Notes under the pieces: generated by a model
Told to the model about the DNA's origin: nothing
What the model saw: the letters and a program-made list of their open reading frames with translations, nothing else
Databases searched by the model: none
In this document: positions 27,416 to 36,410 of the stretch, piece after piece
How the letters are laid out: each line of letters begins with the position of its first letter
Position numbering within the stretch: the first letter of the stretch is position 1
Program-made: the position numbers and the translations under genes
Assembly: GCA_964468435.1 (NCBI GenBank)
Contig: CAYXVE010000008.1
Span: forward strand, 56,116-120,115
DNA: 64,000 nt
From: JBCCTX01 sp964468435
GTDB lineage: Bacteria; Bacteroidota; Bacteroidia; J057
Reading direction: 5' to 3'

Positions 27416-28189
27416 ATGAATAAACACATGATAGAAAAGACCATAACTCAGGAATATAGCATCCAGACACTCGAAGACAAACATTGCATTATTACAGGGG
27501 CTAGCCGGGGTATCGGTAAATCCATTGCACTGCGCCTGGCAGCTGCTGGTGCAAAGCTTCACTTGCTTGGTCGGTCCATGGATACCCTGGATCAGGTTAG
27601 GATAGAAGCTAGAGCATTTACCAATGATGTGGCTATTTATGAGGTAGACCTTATGGATCATGAAGACCTCAAAAGATTTGCAAATCAGTATGTCAGTGAC
27701 GTAGGTAAATTAGATATTCTTATTCAAAATGCGGGGATGCTCAAGATGGGAACTTATGATCATGCCACACCTGAGGACCTGGATGCACTTTATCAGATCA
27801 ATATGCGTGCTCCCTACGCATTGGTACATTATCTACTCCCTGCATTCAATTCAGATTTTGCACAGATTTTGTGCCTGAATTCTACTGTCCGTGCAAATGC
27901 ACGGGTAAGTCAGTATGCTGCTACTAAGCACGCATTGAAGACACTCACAGACAGCCTTCGGGCTGAAGTAAATGACCGACAGATTCGCGTCATGAGTCTT
28001 TATGCAGGTCGCACTGCCACGGATATGATACGCCAGGTATTTGAAAAAGAAGATCGGCTGGATCAGTACGAACCTGAGAAATTGTTACAGCCTGAAGATA
28101 TCGCACATACAATCCATCATATGCTTACAATGCCCATGACTGCAGAGATCACGGATCTCACCATTCGGCCTTTTCTTAAGTCTTATTAA
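27416..28189 (+). CDS. Short-chain dehydrogenase/reductase
   Basis: 257 residues. Classical SDR motifs are all visible: TGASRGIG for the cofactor, NAG (IQNAGML), and the catalytic Ser with YAATK (LNSTVRANARVSQYAATK). It is the last gene of the sugar operon, 23 nt after the nucleotidyltransferase. Its position fits a reductase of the 4-keto group of the C-methylated intermediate, although generic SDRs near sugar genes have many other roles. Confidence 0.88.
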   Translation: MNKHMIEKTITQEYSIQTLEDKHCIITGASRGIGKSIALRLAAAGAKLHLLGRSMDTLDQVRIEARAFTNDVAIYEVDLMDHEDLKRFANQYVSDVGKLDILIQNAGMLKMGTYDHATPEDLDALYQINMRAPYALVHYLLPAFNSDFAQILCLNSTVRANARVSQYAATKHALKTLTDSLRAEVNDRQIRVMSLYAGRTATDMIRQVFEKEDRLDQYEPEKLLQPEDIAHTIHHMLTMPMTAEITDLTIRPFLKSY

Positions 28190-28409
28190 GGTTATTTTTT
28201 ACCATTAACAGTTTGATCTTCTTGTGCAGCAGCCAAGAACGATGGGAATGCTCCCAGGGAGCTGTCCATGTAACTGCTTAGCAGTGATATGAGAGATAGA
28301 TAGCTGCTAGAAAATGGTTTGTTAAACTTAAATCTGTCTCACTATTTACTACTCACTTACTTGTGAGTTATCATCTAAGCATTTACTTTTAGAAAAAAGG
28401 CATATTCAC

Positions 28410-29858
28410 ATGATCACCCCCATTTTTGCTGGCAGTTTCGGCAAGACTTATCATCTTGTTGTATTATGCCTGGCATGCATATATTCATCTTTAGGCAAGG
28501 CTCAGAATGTTGCTACTGTTTACAAAAACTATTGTGCGGGTTGTCATGGGGCAGCTATGGAGGGAAATACTGCCACTGCGCTGGTAAAGGAAGACTGGAA
28601 ATATGGCAGGTCAAAGGGAAATATCATCAAAAACATCAAATATGGGATTGAAGGAACAGAAATGGTTGCCTGGGGAAATGTATTGAGTAATACACAGATT
28701 CGCCAGCTGGCGGATTTCATTGTGAATGCTCAGGATCATCCTATCCAGGCCATCAGGGAATTTCCGGAACAATTGACTACAAAGGATTATATCCTGAATG
28801 TGGAAGTACTTTCCCGCGATGAAATAGACATTCCGTGGGGAATCGAGTTTATAGATTCCTCCAGGGCCTTGATTACAGGACAAACAGGTAGCCTGTACTG
28901 GATGGTAGATGGGGTAGTAGATACCAATTCTGTTTCTGGTTTGCCTGAGGTTTACGATACAGGTAGAGGGTTAGGTGGAATGATGGATATAGCACTGGAC
29001 CCGGAATATGCTGAAAATGGATGGATCTATCTGTCGTATGTACATACAGATGAAGATTTGCATGATCCGGATTCCTGGGCTATGACTCGTATTATTAGGG
29101 GAAAAATTGAAGCATATCGATGGATCGACCAGGAAACGGTTTTTCAAGTGGGAGATTCACTGATTCTGGATCGTGGAACCCGTTGGGGTTGTAGAATGCT
29201 ATTTGACAAGGAGGGATATTTATTTTTTACGATCGGTGATGTAGACCGTGATGAGTATGCTCAGGAGCTGGCACGTCCCAATGCCAAGATATTCCGGATA
29301 TATCCAGATGGGTCGATACCCGAGGATAATCCTTTTGTAGAAAACGAAGAAGCGCTACCAGCGATTTATTCCGTAGGTAGCCGGAACGTACAGGGAATAG
29401 CGACGCATCTTGAGACAGGGGAAATATGGTTTACTGAGCATGGTCCAATGGGTGGTGATGAATTGAATATATTGAAAAAAGGTGCGAATTATGGCTGGCC
29501 AGTTATTACTTATGGTCTGGACTATAGTGGGGATACAGTATCAAATTTGACACAAAAGGAAGGCATGGAGCAACCAGTAATTCATTGGACACCCTCTATT
29601 GCAGTATGTCCTGCTGAGTTTTGTAATAGTCCTTTGTTTCCCAGATGGGAAGATCAACTGTTTGTCGGGGCATTGGCATACGAAGAAGTGAGAAAGATCA
29701 AAATTTCCGGATATGAAGTACTGGATCAAGAGTTGGTATTAAAAAATTACGGTAGGGTGCGGGATATCAAGTTTGGTCCTGAGGGAGCTATGTATGTATT
29801 AATCAATAGTCCTGATGCTGTGTTGCGGATAACTCCTGAACGTGAGATATCTCATTGA
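28410..29858 (+). CDS. Secreted cytochrome c / PQQ-type glucose-sorbosone dehydrogenase fusion
   Basis: 482 residues. Signal peptide (about 1-32, ends near GKAQ), then a class I cytochrome c domain with heme motif CAGCH (about residue 43) and a likely axial Met in EMVAWG. Residues 130-480 form a six-bladed sugar dehydrogenase-type propeller (DIPWGIEF, GGMMDIALDPEYAENGWIYLSY, EHGPMGGDELN, YGWPVITYG). Soluble aldose dehydrogenases of this kind oxidise sugars with PQQ; here electrons would pass to the fused heme. It acts in the periplasm. The 220-nt gap before it contains only small hairpins, so it probably has its own promoter. Confidence 0.88.
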   Translation: MITPIFAGSFGKTYHLVVLCLACIYSSLGKAQNVATVYKNYCAGCHGAAMEGNTATALVKEDWKYGRSKGNIIKNIKYGIEGTEMVAWGNVLSNTQIRQLADFIVNAQDHPIQAIREFPEQLTTKDYILNVEVLSRDEIDIPWGIEFIDSSRALITGQTGSLYWMVDGVVDTNSVSGLPEVYDTGRGLGGMMDIALDPEYAENGWIYLSYVHTDEDLHDPDSWAMTRIIRGKIEAYRWIDQETVFQVGDSLILDRGTRWGCRMLFDKEGYLFFTIGDVDRDEYAQELARPNAKIFRIYPDGSIPEDNPFVENEEALPAIYSVGSRNVQGIATHLETGEIWFTEHGPMGGDELNILKKGANYGWPVITYGLDYSGDTVSNLTQKEGMEQPVIHWTPSIAVCPAEFCNSPLFPRWEDQLFVGALAYEEVRKIKISGYEVLDQELVLKNYGRVRDIKFGPEGAMYVLINSPDAVLRITPEREISH

Positions 29859-29860
29859 GA

Positions 29861-29909
29861 AAGGGCTACACGATCAGATTCATCAAGAGAATCTAAGCTT
29901 GTAGCCCTT
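29861..29909. terminator. Bidirectional terminator between convergent genes
   Basis: AAGGGCTACA (29861-29870) pairs with TGTAGCCCTT (29900-29909); the loop contains a second stem (AGATTC/GAATCT). It starts 2 nt after the sugar dehydrogenase stop and lies 21 nt from the stop of the convergent DUF4097-like gene. Confidence 0.75.
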
Positions 29910-29930
29910 AAGCTTTCATTTAAGTAATAT

Positions 29931-31019
29931 TTACTTATCCTTGATCACCACATCGCCATATCTGGTTACGATGTTGATCTTACTTTTGGTAGCGCTACCC
30001 ACGCTTCCCATTATTTTCTGTGAAGTATTGTCTTTGATTTTTTGGCGGATAGCTACTTTGCTAGGGTAGCTAAGATCTCCATAACGGGTGGAAAGCTCCA
30101 GTTCATAGCTAGCAGCGCGATCTACTACGATGGAAATATCGGTATACTCTCCTTCTACAGCCAGAATGCTAAACTCAGAGTGAAGCCAGTCCAGCTTAAA
30201 ATTACCATATTCCATATTGACTTTACCCAAATCTGTGAGTTCATTCAGACGGAAGTCTGTATGTCTTTCCACAAGCCCCAGAAACCCTACACTTCCTACT
30301 CTTAAGGTATTGTATTTACTTTCTGAGAGCAGGGTATCTGCTGTACCAACATCAAAGGTAGAGTATTTACTTTCCAGCCTGAGCGTACTCACGCGATCTA
30401 CATTTAGGGTAGAATATTTGACATTCAGGTCTGCATATCCTAGTTGTTCAATGGTTCCTTTGGAATATCCCATATCAAGTGATACATAACCACTCAATTC
30501 ATTAGCTTGCAGGCTACCATATTTGATCCAGATATCTGCTTTACCACTCACATTGCCAATAAATACATCACCATATTTATCATATATCTGAAGATTTGAA
30601 GTCTTGGGAACTGTAAGTGTATATTTAATCAAAAAATCCTCCAGATCGGCTTTGTTTCCATCGTTGAACTTCACCCTTACGCGCGACCCTCTGCTATTGG
30701 ACATACCGTTCCATTGTGAAACTACATCATCCAGATTGCTGGTCACAGATACTCTATCGTCGCTACCAGCAATATCGACCTTTACCTTGTTGAGCATCAT
30801 ATTAACATCATCCATGTCGCGTCCTTTGACAGTAATTTCCACATGTACTTCTACCTGTAAATTATCCCACGACTCGATGTGTATATTGCCGTATTTGGCG
30901 TTGGTCTCTATCCATACATCAGGATTCACCTCAAAGGTAGCATCCTGATTGACAGTACGTTCCTGAGCAAGTAATATCCCCAGTTGTAGTGCCAAGGTTA
31001 TACAAAATATTTCTTTCAT
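29931..31019 (-). CDS. Secreted DUF4097-like beta-solenoid protein
   Basis: 362 residues with a signal peptide (about 1-18, ends near LLAQ). The body is a repetitive beta-solenoid with a recurring KYG/KYS motif (KYGNIHIESWD, KYGDVFIGNV, KYGSLQANEL, KYSTLNVDRV, KYSTFDVGTA, KYNTLRVGSV), matching the DUF4097/putative adhesin type. It is the third gene of a sigma/anti-sigma operon, 79 nt after the anti-sigma gene, and is probably periplasmic or surface-exposed. In Bacteroidota such proteins commonly accompany ECF sigma operons; the function is unknown. Confidence 0.82.
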   Translation of the reverse strand: MKEIFCITLALQLGILLAQERTVNQDATFEVNPDVWIETNAKYGNIHIESWDNLQVEVHVEITVKGRDMDDVNMMLNKVKVDIAGSDDRVSVTSNLDDVVSQWNGMSNSRGSRVRVKFNDGNKADLEDFLIKYTLTVPKTSNLQIYDKYGDVFIGNVSGKADIWIKYGSLQANELSGYVSLDMGYSKGTIEQLGYADLNVKYSTLNVDRVSTLRLESKYSTFDVGTADTLLSESKYNTLRVGSVGFLGLVERHTDFRLNELTDLGKVNMEYGNFKLDWLHSEFSILAVEGEYTDISIVVDRAASYELELSTRYGDLSYPSKVAIRQKIKDNTSQKIMGSVGSATKSKINIVTRYGDVVIKDK

Positions 31020-31098
31020 TTCACTTTCTTTTGACTATTGATTTTTGATAAATATTATTGTGATTTTTGTCTTTATAGTGGTATGCAACCGTAGAAGA

Positions 31099-31686
31099 CT
31101 ACATTCTGGCTGCCGGTACTTCCTGTTGTTCAGATTGCTGAATCTGATGGAGTAAATCTTCCAGTATTTTTATTTTTTGTTCATACGTAGCGATCATTCC
31201 GTGTATAAGCTGTTCGTTATATCCGTCTTCGTGAATATCTCTTTTCAGCTCCAGATAAGAATCATCTGCTTGTTTCATTTCTTCGAGAAACTCTTTTGCA
31301 AAAGTGAAATCTCTCAGGTTGTATTGATGAATCTGGTCGAGTTGCTGCTGGACCTTCATGTTGTAGTAAGTTTCTACTTCAGCAAATTCTGGATGGTAAT
31401 CCTCAGGTCTCTCATTGATCGATTGCTCAGTAAGGTGTCCTGCAATATTCATGGGTTTTTCCCAGGGTTTCTGAGAAAATATAACATAACATATACCTAC
31501 GGTGATCAAGATAATAGCCGCCATTTTCCAATAAGGGTACTTAATGAAAAAATGAGTGCTTTTGTGACGTGTTTCATTCTGATCCAATTCCCGTTCAATC
31601 TGATCCCATACGATGGGCCGGGGAGTTTCCACATCGAGTTCATCTCGATGTGTGTGAATGTACTGTTCCAATTCTTTCCATTTCAT
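31099..31686 (-). CDS. Putative membrane anti-sigma factor
   Basis: 195 residues with one membrane segment (about 52-70, WKMAAIILITVGICYVIF). The N-terminal 45 residues would be cytoplasmic; the C-terminal part is a charged, Glu/Gln-rich helical domain in the periplasm. It starts 2 nt after the ECF sigma gene, the usual place for a cognate anti-sigma factor. No HxxxCxxC zinc motif is seen, so it is not a ZAS-type anti-sigma. The function is inferred from context and topology. Confidence 0.7.
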   Translation of the reverse strand: MKWKELEQYIHTHRDELDVETPRPIVWDQIERELDQNETRHKSTHFFIKYPYWKMAAIILITVGICYVIFSQKPWEKPMNIAGHLTEQSINERPEDYHPEFAEVETYYNMKVQQQLDQIHQYNLRDFTFAKEFLEEMKQADDSYLELKRDIHEDGYNEQLIHGMIATYEQKIKILEDLLHQIQQSEQQEVPAARM

Positions 31687-31688
31687 TA

Positions 31689-32240
31689 TTAATCTCTTGA
31701 AATTGATGCAAGTTTTTGCCTTAACAATTTTTTGGCCCTGTGATATTGTGACTTTGCCGTTGAAACAGATATGTCAAGGATGTGACTTATTTCCTTATGA
31801 TCGTACCCCTCGAGCAAATATAGGGTAAAGACCACTCTGCAGCCCTCTGGCAATTCTTTGATTGCCTTGTGAATGACACCCAGGTCTATGACCGGTTCAC
31901 TGATGTGATTTTCTTCATAAACAGGTTCTACAGATTGATCTTCCAGTGGCTCAAACTCAATTTTTTGTTTTTTGAGATGACTCAGGCACTTGTTGATCAC
32001 AATACGCTTTAGCCAGGATCCAAATGATGCCCTTCCTTCAAATGTATGCAGTTTTCTGAATGCGCTAATAAATGCCTCTTGCAGCGCATCCTCTGCCAAA
32101 GAACAATCGCCAAGCATGCGGATGCATATGTTGTACATAGCCTGAGAATACAGTTCATACAGACGGTGTTGAGCTTGCCGATCCCCCATCTTGCAAGCTT
32201 CTATGATCTCAATATGCTGGTTTACATGAGTAGTGTTCAA
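31689..32240 (-). CDS. RNA polymerase sigma-70 factor, ECF subfamily
   Basis: 183 residues. Region 2 (LYELYSQAMYNICIRMLGD, AEDALQEAFISAFRKLHTFEG, FGSWLKRIVIN) and region 4 (LPEGCRVVFTLYLLEGYDHKEISHILDIS, STAKSQYHRAKKLLRQKL) are complete. No in-frame ATG precedes region 2; the frame opens with TTG at 32240 and an in-frame stop lies just upstream, so TTG is the likely start. It is the first gene of the operon with the anti-sigma and the DUF4097 gene. The operon may be autoregulated, as most ECF systems are. Confidence 0.92.
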   Translation of the reverse strand: MNTTHVNQHIEIIEACKMGDRQAQHRLYELYSQAMYNICIRMLGDCSLAEDALQEAFISAFRKLHTFEGRASFGSWLKRIVINKCLSHLKKQKIEFEPLEDQSVEPVYEENHISEPVIDLGVIHKAIKELPEGCRVVFTLYLLEGYDHKEISHILDISVSTAKSQYHRAKKLLRQKLASISRD

Positions 32241-32331
32241 ATGATAGTCCGGCTTTTGTTATTTAAAATAATCAAGTACACCGAAAAGACAGCTGGGCAA
32301 TGATAAAGGTTGTAACAGAGATTGAAAAATG

Positions 32332-33792
32332 TTACCACGAAAAGGAATTATTCAGAATTTGATCAAATAACCTTTCGAGTGCGTCCAAATCTCCATTCAT
32401 TTTATGCAATTCTATAGAAAAGAAGACCTGATTGATCTCCCCATTGGTGAAACGGGTGGTAGCAGCAATGGTATTGGGTCCTATCCAACCTCCAGCAGAA
32501 ATCAACTGAACATTGTAGAGGATATTTTCGGAGTTTTTGGGATAAAACGGGTCAGCGCCAGTTATAAATGATCCACTTTTCAATACTGGAAAATTAAGCT
32601 CATCTATAGAAACGGCGAGACTGTCGGTCGGGATTCGGGCTTGTCCTGAAGAAGTGGAGAAACTGTCTATAGGGGAGTAGTCCTGTATGGTGGTCTGATT
32701 GGCAGTAACCGGATCTGTAAATGAAGCAGCAAATTTCGTGGTAATAAAGATTTTACCTCCTTGATTGAGATATTTCTGTATCGTGCTGGCTGCTGCTTCA
32801 AGGTACATTTGTAATCCCTGTTCCTGGGGTAAGGCATCATCAGAATACCAAAAGATCTTATCATAGAGTTGCAGGTAAAGCAGGAAGGTAGGGTCCCAAA
32901 AAGGGGGAGGCTGTGATATTAAGTCAAAATAGTCATATCCAGGGTATATTTTGTTGAGTATAGGGGAAAATACATCATCTACATCTCCGGTTCCATGGGA
33001 ATCGATGACAAGCAGGTCGCTGTTCTGAGGGTTGATGAAAAATATATTTGAAGTATCTATAGCACTTTCGGCGCCAGCAATATCTCTTGCTTTGACAAAG
33101 AGTTGGTTGTTGGCATTCAACCTCATACCTTCAAGCGTAAAAGGGAGTGGTGCGATGGATGCACCTGGATATACTTCCACTGGCTGTGGGCCGGATTGAT
33201 CTGGCAAGGTTGGCACAAAAGTAAGTAGATTTTGAGATGGCAATAATGGGTACCAGGGACCTTCATTAACCTTTATGAATACGGAGTCGAGTGTTTCATT
33301 TCCATCCAGGTCTTCTACATTCCAGAGTGTTGAAAAGACTACTGCTACGGTGTCAGGAATGGTCTTTACAGTATCTAGTCTGATGGATGGAGGCGTATTG
33401 CGAATGGGTATTTCAAGCAGGGCGGGGCTAGGGTCGGCCAGGGAAAGGTTATCTATTGCTCTTACGTAAAAGGGGATATTGGCTCTATCGTTTCCTGGGG
33501 GAATGATGAATCTGAACGTACTATCCTGGGTCGTGGTAAACGACCAGTTGGTGCCATCCAGAGAGACTTCATATCCAATGACATAGCCATCCTGGTCTTC
33601 CCCCGACCAATGGAGTCTGATTACGCTGTTGAGGAGGTTTTGCTCGCCCAGATTAATTTGTTCCAGAAAAATATTTGTATTAGGAGGAATATTTTCTCTT
33701 AAGGTACCTTCATCACATCCATTGAATAAAGTCCATGTTATGAGCGTCCCTATGAATAGAGAAAATGAAATCCTGAAGTGAGATCTGGCCAT
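32332..33792 (-). CDS. Putative lipoprotein with fibronectin-like domains
   Basis: 486 residues. The N-terminus has a signal peptide ending in a lipobox-like LFNGC with Cys at 26, suggesting an outer-membrane lipoprotein. Residues 35-130 resemble a fibronectin III domain (IRLHWSGEDQDGYVIGYEVSLDG...W, FYVRAIDN), and a second similar beta domain follows. The C-terminal half is not recognised; it contains LLVIDSHG near 250 and a ...LNQGGKIFITTKF strand reminiscent of GATase-like folds. It precedes no obvious partner and is separated from the sigma gene by 91 nt. Confidence 0.7.
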   Translation of the reverse strand: MARSHFRISFSLFIGTLITWTLFNGCDEGTLRENIPPNTNIFLEQINLGEQNLLNSVIRLHWSGEDQDGYVIGYEVSLDGTNWSFTTTQDSTFRFIIPPGNDRANIPFYVRAIDNLSLADPSPALLEIPIRNTPPSIRLDTVKTIPDTVAVVFSTLWNVEDLDGNETLDSVFIKVNEGPWYPLLPSQNLLTFVPTLPDQSGPQPVEVYPGASIAPLPFTLEGMRLNANNQLFVKARDIAGAESAIDTSNIFFINPQNSDLLVIDSHGTGDVDDVFSPILNKIYPGYDYFDLISQPPPFWDPTFLLYLQLYDKIFWYSDDALPQEQGLQMYLEAAASTIQKYLNQGGKIFITTKFAASFTDPVTANQTTIQDYSPIDSFSTSSGQARIPTDSLAVSIDELNFPVLKSGSFITGADPFYPKNSENILYNVQLISAGGWIGPNTIAATTRFTNGEINQVFFSIELHKMNGDLDALERLFDQILNNSFSW

Positions 33793-34114
33793 TTGTCTAT
33801 TGTAAGCACTGTAATTTGCCGTGAATATAGTAAAAGCTTTTTTTCACTGCGAACTTAAAATCTTTTCCTTATGTGCGGTGAAATACACCATCTTCTAACA
33901 CTAGCAAGAGGGGCTATATTAAAAGTATATTAAGGTAAACTATCGGTAAAACCAGGCTAAAAAAGCCTGAAAAATGAGGCAGGTTTCAAATTTGCGAGAA
34001 AATCTGTGCAGCGTTGTTACAAGCAATCATAAAGTCATAAAGCATGAGAGGAAGTCGACCTTCAAGACCTCCTCTCAGCTTTCCATTTACTTCCTTGACT
34101 TAATTACATTTACA
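33793..34114. other. Intergenic region with two hairpins
   Basis: 322 nt without a gene. It contains a small hairpin CAGGCT/AGCCTG (33953-33969, loop AAAAA) and a longer one at 34045-34077. No tRNA-like or riboswitch-like core was seen. Confidence 0.5.
34045..34077 (-). terminator. Probable terminator hairpin downstream of the T9SS OB-fold protein gene
   Basis: GAGAGGAAGTC (34046-34056) and GACCTCCTCTC (34066-34076) form an 11-bp stem with one mismatch. It lies 38 nt past the stop at 34115 and lacks a strong U tract, so efficiency is uncertain. Confidence 0.45.
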
Positions 34115-36274
34115 TTATCGAATCATCAATACTTTCTCGCGCTTCACAACGATTCCCGCTGCTTCAACAATGACGATATATGCACCTGCCTGCAGATCAG
34201 TTGTATTTAATGTCTGTGTACCTCTGAGTATGTTAAAGGATTGAGAGGCTACTCTTCTACCAGCCAAGTCATACAAGTGAACACCTGTTTTCACCATTTG
34301 GGGAAAATCAAAATTGACCTTCAACTCACCCTGGACGGGATTGGGGTATACGGCGACAGCACTTGCCTTAAGATCATCTTCCAGACTAGTAGCTGGACCC
34401 TGGCTGAGGCATCCACCACGGAAGTTGACCATATCATCATTATTTCTAGGATGCAGTTTGAAATTGCCAAAGCTGTAATACATGATACCTGTAATGCTTT
34501 CCACCGTGTCGCGATATTCGATGACACATGCATCTACATTCATGATTCCTGCATTTGCTACCCACTGAGAGTCATTTACATAAGAGAAGTTAAGAGATCC
34601 GAAAGCATTTCTTCCATCATTTCTCCCTGCCAATACACGAGAACCGTTGGCAGGATCGAGTGTATCAACTCCTACGCGGTACTCACCAAAATTACTATTA
34701 GGTCCATCGGCATTGAGTTCTACGACAAACAGATCCTGAGCAGTATCAGGATTAGCCAGGGTGATGAGCATGCCTTCATATAGTTCATTGGTTTCGAAGT
34801 CGTACTCGGTGAAGATGCCTGGGGCGAGTACTAGGGGTTCTACTTCACCTGTTCCCAGTTCTTCTACATCAGTAATTTCATTCATCACAGTAAGACCAAA
34901 ACTTTCGGCGATTGTACCTGTAACGCGGATTTTATCACCTATTGTCAGGTTTGCCAGTGCAGGATTTCCGCTGATTTGGAGACCTCTCCAGCCCCCAATA
35001 GCATCGCCTTCCTGCTGGATGTAGATAATACCCAGGTTATCGGGTTCAGCAGAAGCCGTAATTACTCCCTCCACAGTTACGACCTGGTCTCTGTAAGCAG
35101 AGTTTCCATTGTCGAATGGCGTAAACTGTACATCGAAAATAGTGAGTCCACCATCTCTTACGGTGAAAAACAGCGGATTTCCGTTACCAGGTACATCTGG
35201 CTGAGTTGCTTTGAGTCCTTCATTGTCAACGGCATTGATATAGTATTTTACAAGATCTCCATCGCTGTACTCCGCTGCGGGAATAGCTGCAGAGAAGGTT
35301 GTACCATTTCCTGTCATCGGAATAGCTTTGTACTCCTGGTTGCTAACACCTACAGCATAAAACAGGGTAGCTGTATCGATCGATCCATCTACGTCTTCAA
35401 TGGTTGCTGTGATATTAGCATCGTCTTCACCAGTGGGTACAGCAGGATTTCTGGTAATACCAGAGATCAGGGGGGCAGAAGTACCCTGACGGACTACATA
35501 GTCTGACTCCTGAAAAGGGAATAATTCATATCCTCTTCCATTATCACCAAAACATCCATTTTCGCTATGTACGATTACTCCTCTCAGAGTATCGTAAACT
35601 GTCCCTACATTTGGGGGTACGAAACTTCCGCTATTACCGGGTAGTCTCTGTACCAGAAAGCGGTCAGATACATTCATAAGATTTCCCTTATCGTCAGAAA
35701 CGATAAAGCTCACCCGGCTACCACCAGAAAAGAAGTCAACAGATTCTACCGTTAGGTTATACATCTCTACATAAGCTCCTTCCCACTGTTCACCCGTCTC
35801 AGGAATATTGGTTTGTGTATTGTCATTCAGATTTCCCAACTCTATCGGATTAACTCTGACAGGACGGCCACTATCCAGAACCTCGATCTCCAATGGTGCA
35901 ATTTCTGATTCTCCTCTAAATTGCAAGATTAGTCCCGTAATTCTCACGGAATCTCCTGCAATGAGGTCTTTGACATCCGTACCAGGAACCGGACTTTCTA
36001 CATCACTGGTTACAAATACATCCAGTCCAGAGTATGGACCTATTGTATCCTGAATCCATACATTTCCAGAGGTTACTTGAGCAAGGTTTCCATCCATCAC
36101 GATGGTTCCGAATATTGTAACGGTATCGCCCAGAAAGCTAGATGTATCAATACATGCAGCTAGATCTTCATCAGAAACGAATTGAATATCTCTGATTTTT
36201 ACAACAGGCACTTCCTGAGCAAATAAACCAACTACTGCAAATACAAATAAGTAAGATAAAAGTACTTTTCTCAT
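34115..36274 (-). CDS. Secreted multidomain protein with OB-fold-like domains and T9SS sorting domain
   Basis: 719 residues. Signal peptide 1-19 (ends VGLFAQ). Two blocks resemble OB-fold/nucleic-acid-binding beta domains of secreted Bacteroidota proteins (VTIFGTIVMDGN...VWIQDTIGPYSGLDVF near 50-90 and VVTVEGVITASAEPDNLGIIYIQQEG near 400), with an Ig-like region between (about 275-370). The C-terminal 80 residues are a type A T9SS sorting domain (YPNPVQGELKV...AGAYIVIVEA...VLMIR). No catalytic domain is visible, unlike the secreted nucleases that often carry such OB folds. Cell-surface or released; function unknown. Confidence 0.82.
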   Translation of the reverse strand: MRKVLLSYLFVFAVVGLFAQEVPVVKIRDIQFVSDEDLAACIDTSSFLGDTVTIFGTIVMDGNLAQVTSGNVWIQDTIGPYSGLDVFVTSDVESPVPGTDVKDLIAGDSVRITGLILQFRGESEIAPLEIEVLDSGRPVRVNPIELGNLNDNTQTNIPETGEQWEGAYVEMYNLTVESVDFFSGGSRVSFIVSDDKGNLMNVSDRFLVQRLPGNSGSFVPPNVGTVYDTLRGVIVHSENGCFGDNGRGYELFPFQESDYVVRQGTSAPLISGITRNPAVPTGEDDANITATIEDVDGSIDTATLFYAVGVSNQEYKAIPMTGNGTTFSAAIPAAEYSDGDLVKYYINAVDNEGLKATQPDVPGNGNPLFFTVRDGGLTIFDVQFTPFDNGNSAYRDQVVTVEGVITASAEPDNLGIIYIQQEGDAIGGWRGLQISGNPALANLTIGDKIRVTGTIAESFGLTVMNEITDVEELGTGEVEPLVLAPGIFTEYDFETNELYEGMLITLANPDTAQDLFVVELNADGPNSNFGEYRVGVDTLDPANGSRVLAGRNDGRNAFGSLNFSYVNDSQWVANAGIMNVDACVIEYRDTVESITGIMYYSFGNFKLHPRNNDDMVNFRGGCLSQGPATSLEDDLKASAVAVYPNPVQGELKVNFDFPQMVKTGVHLYDLAGRRVASQSFNILRGTQTLNTTDLQAGAYIVIVEAAGIVVKREKVLMIR

Positions 36275-36410
36275 GGTAAGAATTTTGATTTTGATAAATT
36301 AGTTAATATTTGGTGTATTAAAACGAGTATAATCATGTAAGAATTGTAAGCAGTTATAGCTTATTTTGGGAAAAGGGTCTGAAGAAAATGGGTATTGCAA
36401 AAGTCAAATT

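Noticed and set aside
28190..28409. Small hairpins (ACTGC/GCAGT, ACTCAC/GTGAGT) that could be a riboswitch or small RNA
   Set aside because: Stems are only 5-6 bp and no known aptamer core was recognised; they may be chance.
31177..31692. A 171-residue plus-strand open frame opposite the anti-sigma gene
   Set aside because: It is antisense to a gene with clear topology and operon position, shows no family motif and has a composition typical of a shadow frame.
34976..35506. A 176-residue plus-strand open frame
   Set aside because: It lies antisense to the T9SS OB-fold protein, whose signal peptide and sorting domain confirm the minus strand.
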